The notes below the pieces were generated by a model. It worked only from the letters and a program-made list of their open reading frames with translations. It did not search any database and had not been told where the DNA came from. Positions 43,370 to 52,304 of a DNA stretch of 64,000 nt are shown here, piece after piece; position 1 is the stretch's first letter; each line of letters opens with the position of its first letter. The position numbers were made by a program, and so were the translations under genes. This DNA is from an uncultured Clostridia bacterium (lineage in GTDB: Bacteria; Bacillota; Clostridia; Oscillospirales; CAG-382): the NCBI GenBank assembly GCA_944375955.1, contig CALWBE010000005.1, forward strand, positions 1 through 64,000. Reading direction: 5' to 3'.

Positions 43370-44401
43370 ATGAGACAGCTTACTGTAGGTAAAAACGACG
43401 CGGGGCAACGGGCAGATAAATTTCTTTCAAAAGCTCTCGTAAATCTTCCGTCTTCTCTTTTATATAAGTTTCTAAGAAAAAAATGCATAAAACTAAATGG
43501 AAAAAAATGCGAAGCTAATACCATATTAAAAGACGGAGATATTTTTTCTCTTTATATAAGTGATGAATTTTTCCCGCTGAAATCAATTGAAGAAAACTCA
43601 AAATATCAAGCGGCTTATCTTGATCTTACTCCGGAAAAAGATATAGCTTATGAAGATGAAAATATATTAGTTTTGGATAAAAAATCCGGAATAACTGTAC
43701 ATCCCGGTTATGACGGAGAAAAGATGCCGAAATCCGGAAATGATATATATTTAATTGATCTTATTCTCGGCTATCTTTATAAGAAAAAAGAGTATGTTCC
43801 GGAAGAAGAAAACAGCTTTTGTCCGGCCTTGTGCAACAGACTTGACAGAAATACCGCAGGTCTTATAATATGCGCGAAAAATGCCGAAGCTCTGCGTATA
43901 ATGAACCAGAAAATAAAAGACCGAGAACTTAAAAAGCTGTATTACTGCGAAGTTTGTGGAATTTTTCAAAAAAAAGAAGCAGTTCTTTCAGATTTTCTTT
44001 ATAAGGATAAAGAAACAAACAGAGTATATATCTTTAAAACCCGCGAAGAAGCAAAACAAAAAATGGAAATAAAATATGACGATGATATAAAAACTGTCAT
44101 AACCAAATATACCGTAAAAGGCGAAAAAAATAGTTCTTCCCTTCTGCTTGTAGATCTTATAACCGGCAGAACGCACCAAATACGAGCTCATCTCGCGTAC
44201 TACGGTCATCCTCTTATAGGAGACGGAAAATACGGTATCATTCACTCAAAAAGGTCAGCCGATATGCGTCAGGCTCTTTATTCATACAGCATTGAATTTT
44301 CTTTTTCCTCTGACGCCGGTATTTTATCATATCTTGACGGTAAAAAAATCTGCGGAAAACCGCAGGAATTCATGAAAAAATATAACCTGAAAAAATATTA
44401 A
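43370..44401 (+). CDS. RluA family rRNA/tRNA pseudouridine synthase
   Basis: This 343-residue enzyme has an N-terminal S4 RNA-binding domain (about 10-70) and a catalytic domain with the active-site aspartate in CNRLDRNTAGL. The segments LVDLITGRTHQIRAHLAYYGHPLIGD and an inserted basic stretch follow. It isomerises uridine in rRNA or tRNA; whether it is RluC- or RluD-like cannot be settled by eye. The start at 43370 uses the site ggcgg; an in-frame TTG six bases earlier is an alternative. Confidence 0.92.
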   Translation: MRQLTVGKNDAGQRADKFLSKALVNLPSSLLYKFLRKKCIKLNGKKCEANTILKDGDIFSLYISDEFFPLKSIEENSKYQAAYLDLTPEKDIAYEDENILVLDKKSGITVHPGYDGEKMPKSGNDIYLIDLILGYLYKKKEYVPEEENSFCPALCNRLDRNTAGLIICAKNAEALRIMNQKIKDRELKKLYYCEVCGIFQKKEAVLSDFLYKDKETNRVYIFKTREEAKQKMEIKYDDDIKTVITKYTVKGEKNSSSLLLVDLITGRTHQIRAHLAYYGHPLIGDGKYGIIHSKRSADMRQALYSYSIEFSFSSDAGILSYLDGKKICGKPQEFMKKYNLKKY

Positions 44402-44434
44402 GTATATATCGTATTAAAAATATACATGCCAACA

Positions 44435-44465
44435 AACTGCGGATAGGAAAAACCTATCCGCAGTT
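44435..44465. terminator. Bidirectional intrinsic terminator
   Basis: AACTGCGGATAGG (44435-44447) pairs perfectly with its complement (44453-44465) across a five-base loop. It lies between convergent genes. Confidence 0.88.
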
Positions 44466-44471
44466 ATTCTT

Positions 44472-46388
44472 TTATCTATTCTTTCTGTAATATTCTCCGT
44501 AAACCTTTTCAAACCATTGCTCGCTGTCGGGTATCTTTGAAACTTTATCGATCCGGGATTCCGTCCTTCCGTTTTTATATTTTACTTTTATCAATGAAGA
44601 CACATCGCTTTCAGTTTGAATGTTTGACATATTATCAAAGACATTTTCATTTTCCGCAGTAAGAAAACTTCCGCGGCTTATAAATCCCTCGTCTCTGTAT
44701 TTTTTCATTGCTTCCAGCACACACAACGCTGATATAAGTATGTCGCGCAGTGTCAGAACTTCAAAAATAAGCGTTCTATCCGACACGCTGTTTTCCTCAT
44801 AAAACTTTTTTATTCTCTCTGATACATAATCGTACGTGAAAGAAATTTTTCCGTCTATACGTACAAACGCCGCAAATTTGCTCATCATTTCAGCTACATT
44901 CCGCTTGTTTTTCATTATCGAAGACAATTCTGATTTACCTGATGTAAGCTTTTTGCACATTTTTATAAATGCTTCGGTCTGTCTTTTATCAGCTTCGCTG
45001 AAACACACACTCCTTCTTTTCTGCTTTACAATATGTTCAGCAGCCCTTAATGAAGATACCTGAGTTGAATTAAGCGCGGTTCCTCCAGGTCTTGAAACGC
45101 CGAATACTCCTGCACATTCACCTGCAGCATATAGCCCATCTATACACGTCATATAATTTACGTCACAGTCAATTCCCCCGTTGTTATGCTGTGCACATAC
45201 AGAGATCGCAAGCAGTTCCTTTTTTAAATCTATACCGGCTTTTTCAATATATAGCCTATAGGCACGCTCGTTCATTTTTATAAGCTTATCTATCGGTCTT
45301 TCAATATCCATTACGCCGCTGTTCTCAAGATATCCGCGCGCTTCTTCCCCTAAAAGATTAGGTGAATATCCACTGTCATTTTTAGTAAAATCAAGATACA
45401 CCTTATTTCCTTTGCAAATTTCTTTATATACTGCAATATCAATAAGCGAACTTCTGTTTTCTCCGCACAGCTTAGACGGACAAAACGGCCAATTATAACC
45501 TTTTTGAAAAATCAGATCATATCTTTCTTCACCTATATATTCGTGCAAAAACTCTTTTTCATTACCATAACAGTCGACAGATATAAAACGCGGTATAACC
45601 TGCATATAACTTCCGGATAAATTCCATCTGAAATCGGTAGATGCAATTCCGTACTGCCATTCAGTAAGATTTACGCCCTCGCATCCGGCTTCCATTGCAA
45701 GTCCAAGCGAACCGCTGTGGCATTTGGGATATACGCTCTCTGAATAAATTCCTGACGGTCCTCCTGTGGCAAGCACGATATTCGGTGCCATATATACCGA
45801 AATATCTCCGGTTTCAGTATCTGCGCAAATCACACCGCGTACCTTATTATTCTTTACTATCAATTTTACGGCGCGTTTATTTTCAATAATATCTATATTT
45901 TTGCTTTTTACTGCTCTTATAAGAGCTTCTGCCATAAAACGGGAAGTCAAAGGACCGCATGAAGTTGCTCTCCTTCTGAAATCGTGATCTGTCCTGTAAC
46001 CCACATACTCCCCGTATTCGTTTTGAGGGAAATCCACTCCGAGCGATATCAATTTATAAAAACACTTCAAAGACATTGCCGCTTCAGTAAGACAATGATA
46101 TCCTTCGGCACACCCACCGGAATAAAGGGTATTTGCCATATCATAGACGCTGTCCTGTTCGTCGCCTGCTACAGACAGCTTATAATATGTCTGCTTATCT
46201 GAACCGGTATTTATCGATGTACTTAACATAATACCATTTGTTATAACTGCTATATCGCGCGATCCTAAATCATAAAGCGAATCAGCACAGTTTAAACCTG
46301 CGCAGCCGCTTCCTATAATGACAGATTTATACAAGAAAATGTTTATATTTTCTCCGTCTATGTTGCAGAAATCTGCTTTTTTTAACAT
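44472..46388 (-). CDS. FrdA-like FAD-dependent oxidoreductase
   Basis: This 638-residue flavoprotein resembles fumarate reductase/L-aspartate oxidase family subunits. The dinucleotide-binding motif is IIGSGCAGLNCA (about 25-36), RRATSCGPLTSRFMAEAL follows, and QHNNGGIDCD corresponds to the active-site His-Gly-Gly segment. The FAD-anchoring end is YAAGECAGVFGVSRPGGTALN. There is no signal peptide, so it is probably cytoplasmic. It is divergent from an old-yellow-enzyme/SDR/TIM cluster across 97 bases and probably belongs to the same pathway. The substrate is unknown; no iron-sulfur or cytochrome partner is nearby. Confidence 0.85.
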   Translation of the reverse strand: MLKKADFCNIDGENINIFLYKSVIIGSGCAGLNCADSLYDLGSRDIAVITNGIMLSTSINTGSDKQTYYKLSVAGDEQDSVYDMANTLYSGGCAEGYHCLTEAAMSLKCFYKLISLGVDFPQNEYGEYVGYRTDHDFRRRATSCGPLTSRFMAEALIRAVKSKNIDIIENKRAVKLIVKNNKVRGVICADTETGDISVYMAPNIVLATGGPSGIYSESVYPKCHSGSLGLAMEAGCEGVNLTEWQYGIASTDFRWNLSGSYMQVIPRFISVDCYGNEKEFLHEYIGEERYDLIFQKGYNWPFCPSKLCGENRSSLIDIAVYKEICKGNKVYLDFTKNDSGYSPNLLGEEARGYLENSGVMDIERPIDKLIKMNERAYRLYIEKAGIDLKKELLAISVCAQHNNGGIDCDVNYMTCIDGLYAAGECAGVFGVSRPGGTALNSTQVSSLRAAEHIVKQKRRSVCFSEADKRQTEAFIKMCKKLTSGKSELSSIMKNKRNVAEMMSKFAAFVRIDGKISFTYDYVSERIKKFYEENSVSDRTLIFEVLTLRDILISALCVLEAMKKYRDEGFISRGSFLTAENENVFDNMSNIQTESDVSSLIKVKYKNGRTESRIDKVSKIPDSEQWFEKVYGEYYRKNR

Positions 46389-46404
46389 CGTCTGCTCCTT
46401 TTTA

Positions 46405-46433
46405 TTGAAAAATTATCACAATTAACGTATAAT
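46405..46433 (+). promoter_or_regulatory. Promoter of the OYE-SDR-TIM operon
   Basis: TTGAAA (46405-46410) and TATAAT (46428-46433) are 17 bases apart, 52 bases before the OYE start, within the divergent gap. Confidence 0.72.
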
Positions 46434-46485
46434 TACAAATAAAACATATAGTTTCATTATAACATCATAAAAAAGGAATTACAAG

Positions 46486-47811
46486 ATGCAAAACTTTGAT
46501 AACGATTACTACAATTCTTCAATATATGCTGATATTCTGAAAAATACAAATTTTATTGTTCCAAAACTTCATATGCCTTACAGCAAAGATTTTTCCCTTC
46601 TTTCGAAAGAAAAAAAAATATCCGGGAAAATCGCTGCAAACCGAATCTGCTATCAGCCTATGGAAGGACAGGATGCAGATGAAAACGGCGATCCGTCAGA
46701 GTTAACATTTCAAAGGTATAAAACTCTATCATACGGCGGTGCCGGCATCATATGGATTGAAGCAGTATCTATACTTCCGGAAGCACGCAGCAACAAACAT
46801 CAACTTATGATAAATGAGCATAATTTGGATAAATACAAGCGTCTTGCGGAAATATCAAAAGAAACATGCTTTAAAAACAACGGTTACGAACCGATTATAA
46901 TACTTCAGTTGAATCATTCGGGAAGGTACTCAAAGCCTGACGGAAAACCCCACCCCATTATAGCAATGGAAAATAAATACTTTTATAATCCCGAATTCTC
47001 ATATACTTTAGCTACAGATGATTATCTAAACTCTTTACCTCAAATATTTGCAGATAAGGCTATATTATGCGAGAGCGCCGGTTTTGACGGTATAGATATA
47101 AAATGCTGTCACGGATATCTTTACTCAGAACTGCTTTCAGCATATGACCGTAAAGGGAAATACGGCGGTTCTTTTGAAAACCGCACGCGCCTTCTTATTG
47201 ATACTTTTGACATATGCAGAAATTCAATAAAGCGTGATACAATTCTATCCTGCAGACTTAATATATATGACGGATACAATACTCCTTACAGCTTCGGAAA
47301 CGATAAAAACAACCTTGAAAAATATGATCTTTCTGAACCTAAGCTTCTCATTGAAAAGCTTTATTCCCACGGTCTTGATCTTTTAAATGTCACAATGGGA
47401 AGTCCATATGTAAATCCCGATGTATCCCGTCCGTACCGTCCTGGTATAGACAAGCCCAAAACAAATGCTATAAATGCGTTATACAGGCTGTTCTCCGGCG
47501 CTGCCGATATACATCACGCTTTTCCTAAAATTCCTTTGGTAAATACCGGCGTTTCCGGTCTTTGCGGAAAATGCGCATATGCCGCTGCAGGCATGATTGA
47601 AGAAGATATGACCGATTTTGTAGGATTTGGGCGGATGAATTTCGCATATCCTAACATTGCGCGTGATATTTTATCTAATAATTATAACGAGAAAAAATGC
47701 TGCGTAGCATGTTCAGGATGTTCAACACTTAAAAAGAACGGCTTGCTTTCAGGCTGCATAATAAGAAATGAAAAATATAAGGAAATTTATAAGGAGTTTG
47801 CAAAAAAATGA
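46486..47811 (+). CDS. NADH:flavin oxidoreductase (old yellow enzyme family)
   Basis: This 441-residue protein has an FMN-binding TIM barrel with ANRICYQPMEGQDADENG at the start and the substrate-site LQLNHSGRYSKPDG. It has DGIDIKCCHGYLYSELLSAYDRKGKYGG in mid-barrel. A C-terminal cysteine cluster CVACSGCSTLKKNGLLSGC resembles the 4Fe-4S motif of the 2,4-dienoyl-CoA reductase/BaiCD subgroup, but the FAD/NADH domain of those long enzymes is absent. It probably reduces a C=C bond using electrons from a separate flavoprotein, perhaps the divergent FrdA-like protein. Its stop overlaps the SDR start by 4 bases. Confidence 0.86.
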   Translation: MQNFDNDYYNSSIYADILKNTNFIVPKLHMPYSKDFSLLSKEKKISGKIAANRICYQPMEGQDADENGDPSELTFQRYKTLSYGGAGIIWIEAVSILPEARSNKHQLMINEHNLDKYKRLAEISKETCFKNNGYEPIIILQLNHSGRYSKPDGKPHPIIAMENKYFYNPEFSYTLATDDYLNSLPQIFADKAILCESAGFDGIDIKCCHGYLYSELLSAYDRKGKYGGSFENRTRLLIDTFDICRNSIKRDTILSCRLNIYDGYNTPYSFGNDKNNLEKYDLSEPKLLIEKLYSHGLDLLNVTMGSPYVNPDVSRPYRPGIDKPKTNAINALYRLFSGAADIHHAFPKIPLVNTGVSGLCGKCAYAAAGMIEEDMTDFVGFGRMNFAYPNIARDILSNNYNEKKCCVACSGCSTLKKNGLLSGCIIRNEKYKEIYKEFAKK

Positions 47812-48575
47812 AAACTGCTGTTATAACAGGTTCCTCTCGAGGAATAGGCTTTTCCATTGCAGAGGCACTGCATGATATGGGATATTTTGTCGTTCTCAAT
47901 TCTTCTTCATATAAAAAGGAAACGGAAGATAAATTTTTAAAAAGATTCGGAAAAGATTTCAGTTATATTTTCGGCGATATAAAGCAGCGCAGCACATGGA
48001 ACTCTCTTATTGGCGCCGCAGAAAAAACCGGAAGGCTGGATCTTCTTGTTAACAATGCAGGAATTGCTCCTCCGGTAAGAGAGGATATTCTTATTTCAAA
48101 AGAAGAAAATTTTGACATAGTTATTTCTACAAATTTGAAAGCAACATATTTTTTAACACAGACAGCGGCAAATTTTATGATTAAATCGCTTAGCACCAAT
48201 AAATATGACGATTATCGTCCTCGTATTATAAATATCGGCTCAATGTCCGCATATGTATCTTCAACAAACCGAGGAGAATACTGCATATCAAAAGCAGGGG
48301 TATCAATGGTTACGGCGCTTTTCGCCGACAGGCTTGCTGAATTTAATATACCGGTCTTTGAAATCCGTCCCGGAATAATCAAAACTGACATGACAAGCGC
48401 AGTTACTGAAAAATATGATAAATTGATATATTCCGGCAATGCTTCCGCTACCCGCCGCTGGGGTATGCCTTCGGATATATCAAAAATCGTTTCGTCGATA
48501 GCATCAGGTGCCTTTGATTTTTCTACCGGACAAATTTTCGACGCCGACGGCGGATTCCACATAAGAAGGTTGTAA
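47808..48575 (+). CDS. Short-chain dehydrogenase/reductase
   Basis: This 255-residue classical SDR has TGSSRGIGFSIA as the cofactor motif, NNAGIAPP, and the catalytic residues Ser (INIGSMSAY), Tyr and Lys (YCISKAGV). The C-terminal SGQIFDADGGF-like ending (STGQIFDADGGFHIRRL) is typical. It overlaps the upstream OYE gene (ATGA) and precedes the TIM-barrel gene by 7 bases. Substrate unknown. Confidence 0.93.
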   Translation: MKTAVITGSSRGIGFSIAEALHDMGYFVVLNSSSYKKETEDKFLKRFGKDFSYIFGDIKQRSTWNSLIGAAEKTGRLDLLVNNAGIAPPVREDILISKEENFDIVISTNLKATYFLTQTAANFMIKSLSTNKYDDYRPRIINIGSMSAYVSSTNRGEYCISKAGVSMVTALFADRLAEFNIPVFEIRPGIIKTDMTSAVTEKYDKLIYSGNASATRRWGMPSDISKIVSSIASGAFDFSTGQIFDADGGFHIRRL

Positions 48576-48582
48576 TAAAAAC

Positions 48583-49356
48583 ATGAACATAGGAATGACC
48601 TCTGTTACTTTTCGAAATAAAAATATATCTGAAATAGTAAATATAGCAAAAAAAGCAAATATTGATACTATAGAATGGGGCGGCGATATACATTGTCCGC
48701 CGGACAATCCCGACAAGGCTGTGCTTGCCGCACAGCTTACCGTTGAGCACGGATTAAAAATATCATCATACGGATCATATTTTAAACTCGGAGTATCAAA
48801 TATCAGTGAATTTGAATCTGTATGCTCCAGTGCTAAACTGCTTTCAGCTCCTGTTGTGAGGATATGGGGATTTAATAAAAGTCCAGCTGAAACTTCGCGT
48901 GATGAATATGATAAATGTGTATCCGAAGCAAAAATTTTATCAGATACCGCAAAAAAATATTCGCTTACCGTTTGTTTTGAGTATCACAGAAATACTCTCA
49001 CACAAGATTCAAACAGTGCGCAGAGACTTATATATGACATCGGAAAAGAGAACATGAAGCTTTACTGGCAGCCCAATCCAGATATATCTCATGAAAAAAA
49101 CTGTTCTGAATTAAAATGCGTTTTGCCGTATGTAATAAACATACACTGTTTCCACTGGATAAATGAAGAAAACGAGAAAAATGCAAGGCATCTGCTGTCT
49201 GAGGGCAAAAAAGACTGGAATAATTATATTTCAATAGCTTCACAATCACGCAAGATTCAGAATATGATTATTGAATTTGTAAAAGATGACAGTGATGAAA
49301 ATTTTCTTAATGACGCAGTATTTCTTAAAAATCTTATAAAAACATCTAATATATAA
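48583..49356 (+). CDS. Sugar phosphate isomerase/epimerase-like TIM-barrel protein
   Basis: This 257-residue protein belongs to the xylose-isomerase-like TIM-barrel superfamily. NIGMTSVTFRNKNISEIVNIAKKANIDTIEWGGD opens the barrel, and CFEYHRNTLTQD and LYWQPNPDISH carry potential metal ligands. It is the last gene of the operon, followed by a terminator. It may isomerise or lyse the product of the two reductases. It differs clearly from the 19538-20320 homologue. Confidence 0.85.
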   Translation: MNIGMTSVTFRNKNISEIVNIAKKANIDTIEWGGDIHCPPDNPDKAVLAAQLTVEHGLKISSYGSYFKLGVSNISEFESVCSSAKLLSAPVVRIWGFNKSPAETSRDEYDKCVSEAKILSDTAKKYSLTVCFEYHRNTLTQDSNSAQRLIYDIGKENMKLYWQPNPDISHEKNCSELKCVLPYVINIHCFHWINEENEKNARHLLSEGKKDWNNYISIASQSRKIQNMIIEFVKDDSDENFLNDAVFLKNLIKTSNI

Positions 49357-49372
49357 AACAAATAATAATGAG

Positions 49373-49417
49373 CGCTCAACGACAATAATTTTTTATATCC
49401 GTTGAGCGTTTTTTTAT
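49373..49417 (+). terminator. Intrinsic terminator
   Basis: CGCTCAACG (49373-49381) pairs with CGTTGAGCG (49400-49408), followed by a run of seven T. Confidence 0.88.
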
Positions 49418-49519
49418 AAAGCAATTAAAATTGCAATTGTTTTATAATACTAAAACAAACATGAAAAAACACAAAGTGCATATAATTTATCATGACAAAA
49501 ATATATACGGAGACTAAAA

Positions 49520-50623
49520 ATGTGCAATTATGAAGACATATCCAAAAGATATGCAAAAAGTTCAGGGTTTGACTATGCCTTGCCGTATCACAGTACTGCG
49601 GAAGACAATATATCACCGGGAATAACTCCTCAAATGCTGTATAAGCATTATGGATATGATCCTAATAAAGATTTTACCGGGAAAAATATATCTATAGGTA
49701 TAGTAACTGCTTTTGGGAACGATACAATACAAGAAGACCTTTACGATTTCAGCAAAGCTTTCTTTCTGCCGCAAACAAAGCTTTCAATAGTAAAAGGGAC
49801 ACGCAAAGCTTTTTACACCGCTCATACAAAGGATTTATGGGCTCTTGAGACTGCTCTTGACGCAGAATGGGCGCATGCTTTTGCACCTGATGCAGAAATA
49901 AAGTGCTATTTTGCAGATTCGGATGATTTTAACGACATATTCTATATGATAAAAAAAGCCGGAAATGAATGTGATATAGTATCATTAAGTTTCGGCAAAA
50001 CCGAATTTGCCGGTCAGACAGAATATGAAAAAAACTTTGCGGATTCAAAAGCACTCTTTATATGCGCGTCAGGCGGAAGCAAAAAAGTCTGTTATCCTGC
50101 TGCATCAAGTTCAGTTATCGCTGTTGGAGGCTCAAGTATTTATTTTGACCGTGACGGTAGCCTAATTGGAAATGAGAGTATATGGCAAGACTCCTGTTAC
50201 GGTCAGAGCAGATATATCAGTATTCCGGAACATCAGAAAAACCTATCTGATATAGAATTAGATAACAAGAAATTTCGGACAATACCCGATCTTTCATTCT
50301 TTGCCTATGGCAACAAAGGAGCAGCTGTATATTTTAAAGGAAAGCGGAAGGATGTTTTCGGAACAAGCATATCTGCGCCATGCATAGCCGGATTTTGTGC
50401 CTGCATAGCCCAGGCGGATAAAAGCATACTTACAGAAAAAGCCGCTTATTTTTATAATCTTTCGAAAAAATATAACGATTTTAAAAACAAACATAATTGC
50501 TTCTTAAGACTTTGTCACTCGCAGAATAACGAATCAATATGTTTTGACATTCGCTTCGGACTGGGCGTTCCGGACATGTCTGAAATTCTTAAAAATGCTT
50601 GCTCTGAAAAAAGTTTCGGATAA
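49520..50623 (+). CDS. Sedolisin-like (S53) serine-carboxyl peptidase, no signal peptide
   Basis: This 367-residue protein matches the catalytic domain of S53 peptidases. The Glu-x3-Asp pair is E110/D114 in WALETALDAEWAHA, and the nucleophile is S283 in GTSISAP. Typical segments TPQMLYKHYGYDP and AVGGSSIYFDRDG are present. Most sedolisins are secreted with a large pro-domain; here the N-terminus (MCNYEDISKRYAKSSGFDYA) shows neither signal peptide nor pro-domain, so it seems cytoplasmic. The ASGGS segment differs from the ASGDSG common in the family. The final RFGLGVPDM fits the C-terminal calcium region. A weak hairpin follows. The gene stands alone. Confidence 0.85.
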   Translation: MCNYEDISKRYAKSSGFDYALPYHSTAEDNISPGITPQMLYKHYGYDPNKDFTGKNISIGIVTAFGNDTIQEDLYDFSKAFFLPQTKLSIVKGTRKAFYTAHTKDLWALETALDAEWAHAFAPDAEIKCYFADSDDFNDIFYMIKKAGNECDIVSLSFGKTEFAGQTEYEKNFADSKALFICASGGSKKVCYPAASSSVIAVGGSSIYFDRDGSLIGNESIWQDSCYGQSRYISIPEHQKNLSDIELDNKKFRTIPDLSFFAYGNKGAAVYFKGKRKDVFGTSISAPCIAGFCACIAQADKSILTEKAAYFYNLSKKYNDFKNKHNCFLRLCHSQNNESICFDIRFGLGVPDMSEILKNACSEKSFG

Positions 50624-50638
50624 AATTACTTAATTAAA

Positions 50639-50671
50639 AAAGCGCAGTCTGCCAAAAGGCGGCCGCGCTTA
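50639..50671. terminator. Weak bidirectional hairpin
   Basis: AAGCGC pairs with GCGCTT and GCC with GGC across a loop, with a bulge, between the convergent peptidase and uracil-DNA glycosylase genes. No long T-tract follows. Confidence 0.45.
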
Positions 50672-50699
50672 TATATATTTAAAATATTTGTTTACAAGG

Positions 50700-51257
50700 T
50701 TATGCCTCATACATACGCTTTATCTCAAGCATATCTTTTAACATATCCTCACGTTTAGACGGATCATGCAAAAGAGCCGACGGATGATAAACAGCGCACA
50801 TGTTAAAAGCTCCTCTCTGAAACCACACCCCATGTTCTTTTGTTATATGAAAATCAGATTTTATTAAACGCTTTGCTGACACCCTTCCCAAACAAACAAT
50901 TATTTTAGGGGAAACTAATCGCGTCTGTTCTCGAAGATATCCTATACATGCGTCTTCTTCTTCAGGCTTGGGATCCCTGTTTTTAGGAGGACGGCATTTT
51001 AATATATTCGCAATATAAACATCATTTCTGTCAATACCTACGGAAACCAGATATTTATCGAAAAGCTGTCCCGCTGCTCCTACAAAAGGAATTCCCGTCA
51101 TATCCTCCCTCTCTCCGGGAGCTTCTCCGACAAACATAAGCTTGGCATTTTTATTTCCGGTACCAAAAACCGTATTAGTCTTTGTTTTTCCTAAAGGGCA
51201 TAGCTCGCACCTGCCGCATCTTGCTTCCAGTTCTGTCCATTTTTCTTTATCGTCCAT
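50700..51257 (-). CDS. Family 4 uracil-DNA glycosylase
   Basis: This 185-residue Fe-S enzyme removes uracil from DNA. CGRCELC near the N-terminus and the later pair in LKCRPPKNRDPKPEEEDAC supply the 4Fe-4S cysteines. The active-site motif is GEAPGEREDMTGIPFVGAAG and the C-terminal one is YHPSALL. Length is typical of the family. The ATG at 51257 is preceded by a weak ribosome site. It follows the mecA-like gene on the same strand. Confidence 0.94.
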   Translation of the reverse strand: MDDKEKWTELEARCGRCELCPLGKTKTNTVFGTGNKNAKLMFVGEAPGEREDMTGIPFVGAAGQLFDKYLVSVGIDRNDVYIANILKCRPPKNRDPKPEEEDACIGYLREQTRLVSPKIIVCLGRVSAKRLIKSDFHITKEHGVWFQRGAFNMCAVYHPSALLHDPSKREDMLKDMLEIKRMYEA

Positions 51258-51332
51258 AAATACCCTCTAAAACAAGCTTTTAAAGATATTATATAATATA
51301 ATTTTGAAAAAAGAAAGAGGCTTTTATTAAAT

Positions 51333-51944
51333 TCAGCCCATGATTTTTTCTACTGCGCATTCCGCGCATACCAAATGGCAGTGTTCGCATATATAAGCCT
51401 TCATTTCAGGAGTTACCGTAAACATTTTTCCGTAATCCGCCGCAAAAGAATAATCCTTTTTTTCTCCGCAGAATTTTTTATTTATGTACGAAGGCAATTT
51501 TCGTTGAGAATTGAATACTAATATAAAACTGTCTCCCGTTCCTGAATAAAGCGAAGAATCTCCACAAAATCCGGCAGTTTTCAGTCTTCCGCAAAGCATA
51601 TACAATTTATCAGCATCGTCTGTAACACATGCGAGATCCTCGTTTTCATTTTCTGTCTGTGCTATGCATGTGTCACTTTTGCCGTCTTTCTCCGAAAAAT
51701 CCGCGTTCTTTGTTATAAATAACTCGCATCCACCGTCTGCCGAAGGAAACACCCTGACAAACAACCTGCCGTTTCCCGCATTAAATCCTGTCTTTATATA
51801 TGCTATATCAAGCAGTTCCCATATAAAACGCTTTGTTCTTGTTTTTGTATAGTCAAGACTCTCTGCGTCAAGTCCGTTTTCATATAACTCTTCTCGTGAT
51901 ATACTTATTTTTATGTTTTTGCTGTTTATATATGTTATGTCCAC
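51333..51944 (-). CDS. MecA-like adaptor protein
   Basis: This 203-residue protein resembles MecA/YpbH adaptors of the ClpC protease. The N-terminal domain (about 1-60: ISISREELYENGLDAESLDYTKTRTKRFIWELLDIA) would bind substrates, a charged linker follows, and the C-terminal domain (about 105-190) would bind ClpC. The last residues include CEHCHLVCAEC, two CxxC pairs resembling a zinc knuckle, not seen in the MecA proteins I know. Its targets are unknown. Confidence 0.8.
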   Translation of the reverse strand: MDITYINSKNIKISISREELYENGLDAESLDYTKTRTKRFIWELLDIAYIKTGFNAGNGRLFVRVFPSADGGCELFITKNADFSEKDGKSDTCIAQTENENEDLACVTDDADKLYMLCGRLKTAGFCGDSSLYSGTGDSFILVFNSQRKLPSYINKKFCGEKKDYSFAADYGKMFTVTPEMKAYICEHCHLVCAECAVEKIMG

Positions 51945-52304
51945 AGAATTTTACCTCTCAGGATTTCTCATGTATTTTATACTATTATTATAATACTTTC
52001 GTTACACTTTTGTCACCGTATAATTTAAGGTATAAAAGGAAAAATGCGGAAAACATTTTTTATTTGAATTATTTGTTAAAAAAAAGTCATTATTTGTTAA
52101 AAATATAATTAACGAACAAATATTGAATTCTATGTAAATACTTTCTCAAAAAGCTGTCAAAATCCTATTATCAGAAGTTTTTATATTGAAATCTGAAAAA
52201 TTTTATAGTATAATAAGTAATTGTAGAATTACGCATTTTATATGTCAAATATATTAAATATCTGCGTATAATGCAATATTTTTTAATGAAAGGAAGCAAT
52301 CGAT
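51945..52304. other. Intergenic region with rnf promoter
   Basis: These 360 bases are very AT-rich and separate the divergent mecA-like gene and rnf operon. Apart from the promoter at 52186-52214 I see no ORF with a ribosome site, RNA gene or riboswitch. The rnf leader of about 85 bases carries no obvious structured element. Confidence 0.5.
52186..52214 (+). promoter_or_regulatory. Promoter of the rnf operon
   Basis: TTGAAA (52186-52191) and consensus TATAAT (52209-52214) are 17 bases apart, about 90 bases before rnfC. Confidence 0.75.
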
